Shown here: positions 22,590 to 33,755 of the stretch, piece by piece
Layout of the letters: each line of letters opens with the position of its first letter
Numbering within the stretch: position 1 is the stretch's first letter
DNA from: Ceratopteris richardii
Taxonomy: Eukaryota; Streptophyta; Polypodiopsida; Polypodiales; Pteridaceae
Direction of reading: 5' to 3'
DNA: 64,000 bases
Assembly (NCBI GenBank): GCA_020310875.1
Contig: CM035413.1
Coordinates: 184,053,118-184,117,117 of the forward strand
Position numbers and translations under genes: made by a program
Notes under the pieces: model-generated
Seen by the model: only the letters and a program-made list of their open reading frames with translations
Database searches by the model: none
What the model was told of the DNA's origin: nothing

Positions 22590-23840
22590 GTGGATTCTTC
22601 GACTGACATGTGACCAATTGATAGGTGTATATACTCAAGTATGCATTTTTTTTCATTTTTCTTAGCTTTTGCATTTTGTGCTAGGATTCATTATGGCTGA
22701 GTATTTTGCCTATCATGCTTGGAAGTGATAGAAAGCCAGTTCATAGAGCTTCTTGTGAGTTCATGCTTGATGAATTGGGCATTGATGAAAGCTAATTGGG
22801 ATTAATATTGAATTGATATTATACGAAATGGAGCTGATTGCTGTTTATAGTTGCATTCTTTTCAGGGTGTGGTTTGCATGGATTCACTTGGAATTTATCA
22901 ATGTTGTATTTGTGGACATGCGGTTTTCTCTCGCTGATTCTTCACCTGAGTTGCCACTAGTTGATAGACGTGCATACCATATCAACTATGCATTTTCTTT
23001 AATTTTTCTTTTCTTTTGTTAAGATTTTATGCTAGGCGTCATTATGATAGAGTCTGCCTCTCAAGCCCAAAAGTGGTAGGAACTTAGTTTGTATAGCTGC
23101 TAGTGAGTTTATGCTCGTGGTGTGTTTGCATTGTGGTGTGCAGGTGTGTGAGCATATATATTCATTCTTAATTCTATACTCAATATCGGGCATTGATGAC
23201 ATTAGTGGGAATGTCATAGTATTGACTTGATACTATGCATGATGGGGCTTAGTGCTATATAGTCTTGTGGTTCATTTCCATGAGCTTATAGTTGCACTTT
23301 CTTTTGAGGGTGAATTTGGGCTTTGCTTGGATTCATTCTGGTATATATGTTTGTCATACATATGCAGATGCAATTTTGATTTTTGGATTCTTTGTCCAAT
23401 ATGTGTATCCTATCAAGTATGCATTTCCTTTAATCTTCCCTATCTTTTGTTTGCATTTTGTGCCAAGCTTCATTATGGCTGAGTTTGCCCATGACTTTCG
23501 AGTTTGTAGAGTTCTTATGCGTTCATGCTCGTAGTGTGCATGTATTATGGGATGCATATATGTGAGCATATATTCATTCTTTGAGTTTGCCCATGACTTT
23601 CGGGAGTGATAGAGATTGAATTCGTAGAGTTCTTATGCGTTCATGCTCGTAGTATGCATGTGCTATGGGGTGCATATGTGTGAGATGTATTCATTCTTAG
23701 TCCTATACCCACTATTGGACATTGCTGATATTTATGGGGAATGTAGTATTGAGTTGACACTATGTATAATGGATCTGATTTCTATTTAGTTTTTTGGTTT
23801 ATTGCTATGAGCTTATAGTCACACTTTTGTGTATCTTAGT
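22590..23840. repeat. Diverged tandem repeat, about three units of 350-430 bp
   Basis: Each unit carries the same ordered landmarks. These are a TATGCATTTTCTTTAATTTTTC-like segment (near 22640, 22987 and 23418), a GCATTTTGTGCTAGGATTCATTATGGCTGAG-like segment, a TGAGTTCATGCTCGTAGTG-like segment, GGGCATTGATGA, a TTGATACTATGCATGATGG-like segment, and GAGCTTATAGTTGCACTTT. Unit 3 contains an extra internal duplication (23478-23580 and 23581-23700). Divergence is high, so the array is old. Confidence 0.7.
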
Positions 23841-24577
23841 CGTGAAGCCTTAGGGACTTGTGTCAACTGAGTGTACTCGTCCCACAAGTGCGTATAGTGG
23901 TGGATGAATACACTTTTAATTATCAATCCAAGAGATTAGATCTATCAAGTGTATGAAGACGTGCACACATGATGGTAAGTGAAGTGTCTGTGACTTGTCC
24001 TAGCTATCTCTCCTATTCACTTCTGAAAATGCATGCCACGATACTTGTTATAATAATAAACACAAATTCAAACTTTTCTCTTAGCTCTGGACTCCAACTA
24101 TGGTCAATAGGACGTTCATTTTGAAGCTTTTGATGAGATGCATCTAATCGTCATAGCTTCAATCAAATCTAACAAACATGCTTCGAGTTATTAGCAAAAT
24201 AGTGAATGATAGGAAACACCAACATCCGCTCCATAACTCTTCAAGTCTCACTACAATAGATTAAACACGAAGGGAAGGGGTAGGTAACAATCTTTACACA
24301 CATTTTAAGCATCAATCGCACACAAAAGCTCTTGGAGAAGAAACTAATTAGTTGGGAATAGGCCAATTTGAAAATCAATTTCAGTTCTCTCAATGGCAAA
24401 AAGTTCTTTATAAGAGTCACCAAGCGACTTATAGAGTCACCAAGTGACTTATATACATGTGCCCTAGAATTGGTTCTTTCACACAAGAGTCCGGCACTTT
24501 TATTGAAAAAATCTAATCTCCTACTATGTTACAAGGATATGTTACAATATTTAGGATTCATGCCTCAGTCTCCACAG
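23841..24577 (-). repeat. Candidate 3' LTR of the gypsy element
   Basis: On the plus strand the segment runs from TGTATCTTAG to TCTCCACA, so the minus strand has TGTGGAGACTGAGG...CTAAGATACA, a TG...CA structure. It lies between the tandem repeat and the stop codon of the element's last ORF (24586-24588). A TATATAAG stretch lies near 24450. The second LTR is lost with the 5' end of the element, so there is no partner to confirm the borders, and a good polypurine tract was not seen. Confidence 0.35.
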
Positions 24578-24585
24578 TAGTTGCT

Positions 24586-26969
24586 TAAGAGCTTGGAACC
24601 ACTGGTGTTCCCATATTGTTTTGCTTTGCGATTTGATGTTGTAGAATTTTTATGAGTTCATCTCTTTCTTTTATAGTTCTTTTTATGCCGTAAGGTCTAT
24701 CACTTTGCTTCTTGCTTTCTCCTTAGATGGCCATTTGGTCTACATCCTCGTTGCATTGTTCGATGTATCGTGATTCAATGGTTTTCCATTTTTTTCTTAA
24801 TTCATTTGTGTCGTACATGTACTTCCTTTCTCACTCTTCCCTCAATGCTTGCTCTTGCTTTAGTTGATCCGCATATTTGGCTACTTGAGCTTATAGCTCC
24901 TGTATATTATTTTGACTATTGTCTTGTACTTCAACTGGTTGATTGAGCTAGATTGCATTCATTAGCTCTTTATTCCTACTTCTTAGGTTGTTTGCCTCGT
25001 CCATGTACACCTGTATCTGAGTTTCAAAAACTTCTATTTGATATCCATACTTTTTCGGCTTCATTGGTTGCATATTTGTCTTGAAGCTCCTTAAGGTGAT
25101 GTTGCATCTTTTGATTTTCTTCGGTGAGTAGTTTGCATCTTTCGTGTAGATAGCTCCTCGGTTAGTGTCTTGAACTGATTTCTCTCCACTAATGCTTGGT
25201 CATAATCTTTGTCCACTTCCATGAGTTGTTGTTTGGTTTCCACGACTGTTTGGATCATTTGTTTTACTACTGGCTTTAATTGTGCCACGTCCACATTGAG
25301 CCATGTTGTGGGTATGCTCGGCTCTTCACTTGTTTTTACATCCTTGCCCTTTTCAATATGTACTGTCTCGTTGTGCAGTTGTTGAATTTGTAGTTGAATT
25401 TGATGCTTTTCTTTAGATGTATGAGACTTTGTAGTGCTTCCTTGAAAAGTTACATCCAAAGATGAAGGCTCTGCCACGACCTTGATTGAAGTAATTGGTT
25501 CTCGTTCAAAAATTGCTTCTTCCATGCATTCCTCCTTTATTTGTTTCATTCTAGGTTGATCCTCCCTTGTGACTTCCCTGACTTGAAATATGGTTGTTTC
25601 ATTCATCCTGATCATGTGAGATTCCTCCTTTGGGTGTTCCTTCACATTTTTATCTCCTACTTCAATATCTTCATCGGGTGATTGTGCTTTGCATTCTGCT
25701 TCATGTGGTTCATGTACTTGATTCAATTCTTCCCACTTAACATCATCATTTGATTCACTTTGGATCTCCATATTTATGGTAGATTGATCATGATCTTCTT
25801 GTAGCTTAGATGAAGAGCTTGAGTTGGCTAATCCCAACTTTCAGTACCTGTGGAGCTTTTTTAGCCTCTTATCGAGCATAGACACGGTGTGAGCTTGATG
25901 ATAATGATGCCCTTGGACCGGTAGATTGATTTGTCCTTCCATGAACTTGTGAGTCTCCTCCATAGCTTCTTGCAATTCCGCTTCAGTGATAGGTGTGGAC
26001 TGTTCTATTTTGGTTCTAGAGAATACATGTGTCCTCTTTGATGGTGGAGTTACTTTTCTACCTTTAGTACTTCCCTTAATCATTTTGCTCCTTGTATCAC
26101 CGGTTTTGAACTTGTGCTTGCTTCTTTTGTTATCTTCACTTCTTTCTCCTTCTTTGGTATCGTTGCTGGCTTCACATACTTAGCGATTTCAGTCGATGAT
26201 GACATTTTCTTGAGGTATTCTCAAATGCCTAAGGTGTGGTATATCAATACAATCAGAGCCACACTTCCATTCAAAAACTTCTTATGACCCCATTGCTTCT
26301 TGGCTTCAAATAATCGTTCTTGAACATAGGGCATCCAATTTATTTGGTTTCCTATTTGCTTGGTGGCATGGGATAGTAATTGAACTACTATTTTTTGTGG
26401 TGCTGTATATCTGTGCATATTAGGAAAACAAAAAATGTTGATGCACCACTCTAACTTCTTCTTCAATATCAATACGATTAATATCCAAGAAAGTTCTTGT
26501 CTTCGTGCCATGACTTTCTTCCTTGAGGTCGGTTGTCCAATCCTTGGCCCATCCAAATGCTTCTTTGATTAGCTCATGAGTGAATTGTATGTTGAACCAT
26601 TCACCTTCTGCATTAAGCACTTTTGCTTCTAGCACCATTGGTTTGTTTAAGGCTGAATGAAGAGTGTTCATTACTTGAGTGCATCTTTGAAAGTCAGACT
26701 TATAGATTGATAGCTCAAAATACTTATGAATCCCAACCTTTTGTTTTCAAAACATCCAGGGTGGATAGAATCTCGTGTAAGATCTTGAGGTCTTGGGACA
26801 TCACTGGAAATTGATGATCCATATCCATGATTTTAATTGTCACCAAGAACAAATGTTTGCCAGTTGGTTAGACTTCTCAAAACCAATGACCTTTGGGCTT
26901 TGTCACATGCTTCATTGGGAATTCAAGTACTACTTCTTGCATTGTCACTTTTGAATTCGTTGAGGCCAT
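24586..26969 (-). pseudogene. Gypsy third ORF: coiled-coil-rich protein of unknown function
   Basis: A coding-like region on the same strand as pol, downstream of integrase, with several stops and frameshifts. It can be followed from an ATG at 26967-26969 (MASTNSKVTMQEVVLEFP) through a globular-looking part (EGEWFNIQFTHELIKEAFGW near 26600; PQKIVVQLLSHATKQIG near 26380; ERLFEAKKQWGHKKFL). A long Glu/Lys/Gln-rich part (25837-25091) has heptad character. A final coiled-coil segment ends IKILQHQIAKQNNMGTPVV and a TAA at 24586-24588, just before the candidate LTR. The family is unknown to me. The N-terminal part is loosely reminiscent of gag-like or plant transposon-associated ORFs. A pyrimidine-rich stretch ending in GTGTAG immediately precedes the ATG and could be a splice acceptor. 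Confidence 0.5.
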
Positions 26970-27557
26970 CTACACGTGTCATGGAGTAGAGAATTAGTTC
27001 AAGAGAAACCAATTCTGCATGTTTACTTGTCGTTTATTATAACGTCAATCTCCGGCTCTCTGTACCCCCTTGCGTAAGTAGAGCCAAGTAAGGCACCTTA
27101 CCATAATTATCTTAATTTTCAAGTTCTAAAGAAAACAAGAGATTAGTTTATAGCTGAAACATTTATTTATTTACAACATATGATCACTCCTATGATAATA
27201 GAAGCTAAGTCCTATTTTGGTTATGGAAATGTGCACCACTACTTTCATTGAAGAAGCTATGTGCCGAATGCATTATCATGCATACTCTGGATGCCATCAA
27301 CTCTTTATGAGTGCAAGAAGAGATTCCTTGATCCTCTTGGTTAATTTTTTATTGCTTCTTGGGTTTCCAAATGAACATCGTATTCTGTATCGATGGTAGT
27401 TGCCTCTGATACATTCACCTTCCTTTGCTCTTGAATGTAGTCTTTGACCTGTTTTTAAGTCTTCTTCCCTAGGTAAAATTGTGCTAATTGTTTGGGATGA
27501 TCTAGCTTCCAAGGAACTGAAGACTTCTTTGTGCCCTACTTTGGATGATATGTATCC

Positions 27558-27833
27558 CTATGTAAGGTGTATGCTGACTTTATTTTCAAAAATCCAATCT
27601 TGTGCTAGGATCAGATCTTCAATAAGGTCTTCGTCCTTGCATACCAAGAATCTTTGCTCCATAGTGGAGTTTCCTTGGTGTAGGGTCATGGGGACTTCTC
27701 CTAGACACTTGATGATTTGTCCCTCGATTCCTATCATATATGCTTTAGTGGGATTCATGGTCATTTCGAGGTGATGGGCTAACGAAATTGGCATGCAATT
27801 GAGTTCTGCTCCTCTGTCAATGAATGCACCCAC
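27558..27833 (-). pseudogene. Second retropepsin-like domain after the gypsy integrase
   Basis: An open stretch of 91 codons begins MGAFIDRGAELNCMPISLAHHLEM. This fits the active-site region of clan AA aspartic proteases (hydrophobic, D-x-G-A, then a helix). It continues with an I-E-G-Q-I-I-K flap-like part, QRFLVCKDEDLIEDLILAQDW (the second strand and ILG-like position), and ends at VSIHL. The active site reads DRGA, where DTGA or DGGA is expected. The element already has a protease at 31339-31900 in the normal place, so this is an extra one. It sits between the integrase C-terminus and the third ORF, same strand. Confidence 0.55.
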
Positions 27834-28074
27834 TAATTGATACTCCGTAGTTCCGATTCCTATGTTTAATTATGGTCAAGAAATACTATTATTTGCATTT
27901 TTCGCATTACCTACTTGGTAGTTTGCCATGGGTATAGGTTCCTCTCCCTGCACATATTGTTCACCTCTTTGTCTCCTCCACTCTTTTTGCTTCCTAATTT
28001 TCTCCAAAGCTTCCATTTGAGCTTATTCTTTAATCCTTTCTTCTTCTTTCTTCCAATTTTGTGCTCCCATGAGT

Positions 28075-28983
28075 CATGCTAACATTCTGTCCATTAATGG
28101 TTCCATATATCTTTTGACTCTATAGCCACTAATGTAGTTGGGGAGCACTTCTCCATCCAATGTGGCTAAGTTCACTACTCCACTGGTTGATATTCGATTT
28201 ATCAATAATGGTCCATATCCTCGTTGTTGTAATTTCTTTGCATGCTATTTCAATGTGTACAATAATACTAAATCGCCTTCCTTAAGCCCTTATATTTAAT
28301 ATGTGCATCATAATAGACTTTCTTTTAGCCGCATATATTCCTGCCACAACTTGTAGACTTGTTTCATGCAAATTTTCAATTTGGTCCAATTGTTGGGATA
28401 GTTCATGGCATGTACAATCGTTTTGTTGTGCGAGACATAGGATATGAACTAAAAAATCAATTGGTAGAATTGCATTTTGTCTATACACTAAATTGAATGG
28501 AGTAGTTCCAATGGCAGTTTTGTAAGCCACTTGAAAGGCCCAAATTACATGATGCAATTGTTTGTCCCAATATGACCTTCCTTTGTTGCCTATTTTGGTC
28601 AACACTATGCACAATACTTTATTGGAACTTTCAGCCTCGCCATTGGCTTGGGGATGGTAGGTGGATGATTTTTTGTGAATCACAAGGAATTCATTCATCA
28701 GTGATTCTATCACTTCATTGATGGAGTGTGTTCCCCTATCACTCACTATTTCTATTGCTTTTGCTTTTGCTTCTACCCATTTTGTTAGATAGTTTGTGGC
28801 TACAATAGTGTACTCAATGTGTGATCCTTTTATTAGAGGATTTATAGGTCCTATGAAGTCAATGCCCCATTTGGAGGAGGCTCTTGCACATATCATGGGT
28901 CTTTGAGGCATGCCATCTCTTCTTATAGGATACTTGGTTCTTTGGCACACCTCACAACTTTGTACATACATTTTGGTGTCCAT
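28075..28983 (-). pseudogene. Gypsy integrase: zinc finger end, catalytic core and C-terminal domain
   Basis: The stretch starts with SCEVCQRTK of the H2C2 finger. The core has WGIDFIGPI (Asp), IVSDRGTHSINEVI (Asp) and YHPQANGEAESSNK (Glu), so all three DDE residues are present. About 25 residues usually found between WVEAKA and IVSDRG are missing, so the core is internally deleted. The C-terminal domain follows past a stop at about 28275 as KEGDLVLLYTLK, QQRGYGPLLINRI and ISGYRVKRYMEPL. There is no chromodomain signature that I can recognise. Confidence 0.82.
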
Positions 28984-28998
28984 GTGTAAAGTTGACCA

Positions 28999-29522
28999 TC
29001 ACAAGCCTACAAAGAGAATCATTTTTATAGTTTTTTGAGCTGAAAAATGTCCTCCCACTACTCTTGCATGCACCATCTCTAAAATGGGTAAATATTCTCC
29101 TTCATGTACACATAACCGTAGCTGATTGTTCTTTCCCCTTTTGAATAATTGTTTTCCAATCATGATGTAGTCCTTACTCATTTCCTCTAGAGTCTGTTTC
29201 CTTGCTAAACTAACTCCTTCCTCATTTGCTCGTGTTTTCAAGAATTTTACCAAAGCCTTCATGTTGGTGCTATTGTAGAGAATTGTAAAGATGCATGGTC
29301 CTTCCGGGCATTCTCTTGGCATTCTTGGCAACTGTGAATGTGTTCATGTATGTCTCTTTGCATGTCTAGGTAGTATACTCCCAATTTTTTCAATTCTCTT
29401 ATTGTACCCCAAACTCCCTTATGAATTTTCCATTGATTCACATGAGCTTGCTCCATTAAGTTTTTTTGTTCAGCCTCTTCTACACATCTCAATGACCAGA
29501 TACAATAATGTGTGATGGTCAA
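28999..29522 (-). pseudogene. Gypsy integrase zinc-finger region, apparently doubled
   Basis: Two H2C2-type zinc fingers appear in series. The 5' one (29522-29259) reads KIHKGVWGTIRELKKLGVYY with HIHSCQECQ; the 3' one reads MVHARVVGGHFSAQKTI and is completed by SCEVCQRTK at 28960-28930. A typical pre-finger segment (NMKALVKFLKTRANEEG ... GKQLFKRGKNNQLRLCV) lies between them. The frame shifts between the two. The RNase H end (FFIDHHTLLYLV) directly precedes the first finger, where a longer RNase H tail would be expected. Confidence 0.6.
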
Positions 29523-29536
29523 TAAAGAACTTGAAT

Positions 29537-30983
29537 TTATTGGCTAGGAGGTAATGTTGGAATTTTTTGATTGCATACACCATTCCTAGGCCTTCTCTTT
29601 TTCGTAGTGGTATAATTCCCCTCTACCTGGTTTAATTTTCTGCTAGCATATGCGATAGGATGATCTACTTTTCCTTCATCTCCAGGTTGAGCTAGTATGC
29701 ATCCTATTGCAAAATTTGCTGCATCCACATGGATATGGAGTGATCTGTCCTAGTTAGGTACCTTCAAAATAGGTGCTAAGCTTAATCATCGTTTTAGTTC
29801 ATTGAATGCCTTTTCACATTCCTTCATCCAAGTGAATTGAGTCAGTGACCCATATACAGGTTTTGCGATTATAGCATACATGTGGATAAATCGACGATAG
29901 TATCCACAATGATCCATGAAAGCTTGTATTTCCTTTGCATTTTTAGGTCTAGGTAATTCTAAGATCACCTTGATCTTATCCTCATCTGTGGAAATACAAT
30001 ATGTCCCAAGATATTTCCTTGCCTTCCCATAAAGACACATTTTTTTGGATTCAAGCATACTCGGTATTGTTGGCATTTTTTGAATATCTGCCATAGTTCA
30101 GGAATGTGTTCAATTCTTCGACTGGAGTAGGTGCACAAATCATCTACATAAACTCCATGCTCTTTCTTAAAAATTCCGTGAATACATGACACATCAGTCT
30201 TTGGAAAGTTGCGGGGGCATTGATGAGCCTGAATGGCATCACTCAAAAAGCATATACTCCCCATTCCATTGCGAAAGCTGTCTTATGTTGTTCCTTTGTA
30301 ATAATGGCTACCTGGTTATAACCAGAGAATCCATCCAAGAAGTTGTAGACTTCCTTGCCTACAACTCTCTCCAAGAGGTGGTCGGTAATAGGTAAAGGAT
30401 AGCTATCATGTATAGTAGTTGCATTCACTTTTTTGAAATTGATGCAGACTTTAAGTTTACCATTCTTCTTGGGTACAATTACCAAAGGTGATACCCACTT
30501 TGTATGCTCTATCTCATAAATAAACCCTACTGCTAACAACTTGTCAATCTCTTCTTTAATCTTAGCTGAATAAACATCATTATATGTGTATGGTCGTTGT
30601 TTTGAGGGTTTTGCTTCAAGAATCATTGGGATTCTATGGGAACAAATGGATGGATCTACTCCCTTGAGTTCTTTGTAGGTCCATGCAAATACATCCCTAT
30701 ATTCCTTGATTAGTTCTATCAGTTCTTGTTCTTCTTTAGGAGGTACATCTTTTCCAATATACGTACATATCTCCTCTTCTTTTTCCATGGTTACTAGCGC
30801 TTTCTTGGTTTGTTCCTTATTATCGTAAGAGTTGTTCCTTATTATTGTAAGCCGCTTCTTCTTTGGCATTTGAATAGCTATCTTTTGTTCCTCTACTTCA
30901 TATCTTTTGAAATGTTTGGGAATTTTGAAGAGATCTGGTGGTTGCTCTACTCCGTCTAACATTTCCTCATTGTCTACTCTCAT
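29537..30983 (-). pseudogene. Gypsy reverse transcriptase and RNase H
   Basis: RT opens with HRIPMILEAKPSKQRPY and has KEEIDKLLAVGFIYEI, WVSPLVIVPKKNGKLKVCI, DSYPLPITDHLLERV and the palm motif YNFLDGFSGYNQVAI with the first Asp. After a stop and frameshift near 30243 it continues through the RLINAPATFQRLM segment to the catalytic VYVDDLCTYSSR and NPKKCVFMGRQGNILGHIV. RNase H follows from 29728 (DAANFAIGCILAQP, HPIAYASRKLNQVEGNY). At least four frame changes are needed, so it is inactive. Confidence 0.88.
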
Positions 30984-31338
30984 TTGGACCGCTTATACCA
31001 TATATAATTTTGGTGTGTCCTTTTCATTGTTCATCCTAATCTCTTTTAAATATCATTCCTCTGAATCGAATTCTAGTTCATTTCTTGGGGGATTACCATT
31101 CCTTTCCAGTAATTCTCCCGCATCCATTTCTTGGGGGATTACCATGTAAAGATTTACATCATAACCTTCTTCATCCACACACTTGTTCATGGTTGGTGAT
31201 TCTTCACTCACACACACACATTAAGGGTGGCTGAGTTTTCCATCCATCTGTGTGGTTTGAATGCTTCATCTGGAACATTTGAGGCATGTACACTGGATCA
31301 ACTATGGGTCAGTAATTCTGATGCCCTATTGGCCATAA

Positions 31339-31900
31339 CTAGGTCTTGTTTTCTTCTCTTTTTGCCTCTTTGCACATCCATAGTTGAACATCTTCATGCA
31401 TCCATGATTGATCACTAGATCCTGCACTATAAATGGACACATCATCTTCTTCTTGGTGGACTGAGTTCCATTGTAATGGAGGCACATCTCTATAAAAAAT
31501 GGTGTGCAAATTTATCTTCGTAGTTGTCCCTTGGTGTTGTAAATACAATGCATCTCTCCAATCTTGTACTACTCTGAGTTGTCTCATGAATGGTTGTCCC
31601 AAAATCATTTCAAATTATTGGCTTTTCCAAATTGACATATAGCTAGAGTGTGTTTGAACTCTACTCTATCGGTGGTTAGCTTAATTTTTTCCAGTATTCC
31701 TAATGGCCTCTCCAGGTTGAAGTTTCATGCGTGTGGGTCCTAGGGCTAGTTTTCCCCATTTCTCCCAAATCTCTTTTGTGACTATGCCTACACCAACTCG
31801 GGTGTCTAAGATGGCTTTTGTCATATATCCGTTAAAAGTGATGGGTAGGCACGCATTTCATTAATATCCCTCACTGAATTCTCCAACTTTATTGATTGGG
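31339..31900 (-). pseudogene. Gypsy protease (canonical position)
   Basis: The region reads ITFNGYMTKAILDTRVGVGIV, where LDTG is expected; the Gly is replaced by Arg. It ends with FEMILGQPFMRQLRVVQDW, the ILG motif typical of retropepsins. Stops lie between. It sits between gag and RT as normal for gypsy elements. Bases 30984-31338 hold a broken linker with no domain that I recognise. Confidence 0.75.
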
Positions 31901-32376
31901 ATTTGAATGGTTGATGGAGCTTCAACTTCTTTTTTCTCATTCATGGGTCCTCTAGTTTCTATTTGCAAGTTTCCGGTTAATTGCTTCCACAATTGTGGCT
32001 TAGCTCATAATAATTCTTCAGTTGTCAATAAGCATTGTATTTTAGTTTTCTTGAGTTATGATAAGTTGTATGATGTATTATCTTGTGACCTTTCCTCCTT
32101 GCCCTCGATTATTTGAGCATGGAATACTATCGACCTTCTCTCGTATTCTCCCATGTAATTGGGTAGAGTGGATATGCTATTCAATTCTTCCTTATTTTGG
32201 TCTAAGATGGACACTTCCTCATATACCTCTTCTAAGTTTGATGTAGGTTGATTTTCCCACGTGTCTAATTCTTCAAAGGGTGGTGGGGAGTTCTCATTAT
32301 TTTTACACCGCTCCTCTTGAATCTTGGCTCATAAGTCATGTGGCCAATTGGCCTCTAACTTTGGAATCACTGAGAT

Positions 32377-33750
32377 CTATTCTTCCTTGTTATTCGGTCG
32401 ATCTCTTTCACTATTCTCCTCTTGTTGTTTCTTTACTAGGTTTCGATTGTTATTTCCTAGGTGTTCATTGAACTGGTTTTTTGATATCCTCGTCTCTGGA
32501 AGGATTGGGGTAGTATGTTTCAGAGTGGTTTGAGATATTTCTATAAGTTTCTTGCATATTGCCAATTTTTCCTTCTCTAACTTTCCTTGTGGATAGAGTT
32601 TCTCATGTTGCTCTATGCTCGGTCCGGTCGCGATTCTAGACTGATAAGCCTTCAACCACATATCCAAGTCTTCCGGCACTAGGTCTGCTAAAATTGATCT
32701 CGGCTTGACTGGCTTCGATGCTTGGATAGTCTGATGAGAGTTTCCTTGCACCTCTAGTTCTTGCACTTTCTTCCATATGTACTTAACAGGTGTCCCACTA
32801 AAGCGCTACAGTCTATCACTCCATATGCGACGTGGCATTCTCTTCAATTTTCTTCTTCATCCATTTATTCTCGAGTTTTTCCCTTCTAGTCTTCCATCTT
32901 TGAGTTTTCCTTGTTTTGTTAGTTTCTCCTAGGTCTTCTGAATCCTCAACTATTTGAGTTCTAGGTCCTAAAATTTTATATGTCTCAAGTTTATAATCTA
33001 TTCCTTTTACTGCTTGTCCCTTGGCTTGGGTTTGAGTAATGGCTGTTAGTGGTACAATGTATTCTTTGTCACTTCTAGATGATTCAATGACTTCTATTAC
33101 ATTAATCTGTGTAGTGGTATGAACCTTATTTGGGTTTTTCAGGCAATCTCTAAACAAATGTTCCTTTCCACAATTATTGAAATATGCTTCCCATGTCCTA
33201 AGGGGTGGTGGGTCGTATGGAAAAGTGCATTCCCTTATAAAGTGATCTCCGTCGCATCTATACCATGGTCCTCTTGGTGTAGGTGGTCTAGTAGGTAGTC
33301 TCATTGGGGTTTGTGCCTTAGGTGTGGTGTACATAAGGTTCGCATATTCCGATCCATAAGAATTTTCATGCCCTTCATATGTGTAGTATTGTTTCTTGTA
33401 GGTTTGGTCATACTCTATCAAGATAGCATCATAAGGATAATATTCTCTCTGGGTTTGCTCATATCCCTGATTTTTTATTTCCACATTAGCCAAAGGTGTA
33501 GCTAGTACTATAGCTCTCTCTAAAATTTTCCTCAGGTTGAGTGTATTTGATTGGCACTGCATTCTGTGGATGGGGTGGTTGTTGTTGTCCTACACAGGTT
33601 GTGGTTCTCCATATCCTCGCTATTCATATGGTCTAGGTGCTCCTTATGGTCCTGGGTAAGGGTTTTACCTAGGAACCTCTCTGCCTTGTTCCCGTGGAGG
33701 ATATCATAAGGTCTATACTGAGGTTGAGTCACTAGTCTTGATTGCCTATT
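32377..33750 (-). pseudogene. Gypsy gag C-terminal part with degenerate zinc knuckles
   Basis: Two CCHC-like knuckles are visible, both missing one Cys: WYRCDGDHFIREC near 33250 and FNNCGKEHLFRDC near 33170. Upstream is a Tyr/Gln-rich segment (YDAILIEYDQTYKKQYY). The region between 31900 and 32377 and the downstream stretch 32816-32377 are Lys/Glu-rich and broken by stops. The N-terminal half of gag is absent beyond the junction at about 33756. Confidence 0.65.
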
Positions 33751-33755
33751 AAGTG

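Larger units (their letters stand above)
23841..33755 (-). mobile_element. Decayed Ty3/gypsy retrotransposon lacking its 5' end, with an extra 3' module
   Basis: The minus-strand order is gag (33750-32377), protease (31900-31339), reverse transcriptase and RNase H (30983-29537), integrase (29522-28075), a second protease-like domain (27833-27558), then a third ORF (26969-24586). RT-RNase H before integrase marks it as Ty3/gypsy. Many stops and frameshifts show age. The right border is an abrupt junction with a copia integrase at about 33756; the 5' LTR, primer site and gag start are missing. The element is nearly 10 kb even when truncated, in the size range of the large plant gypsy lineages. 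I cannot place it in a named lineage. Confidence 0.85.

Noticed and set aside
23292..23534. Hydrophobic open frame of 80 codons
   Set aside because: Within the tandem repeat; the corresponding frame is not kept in the other units.
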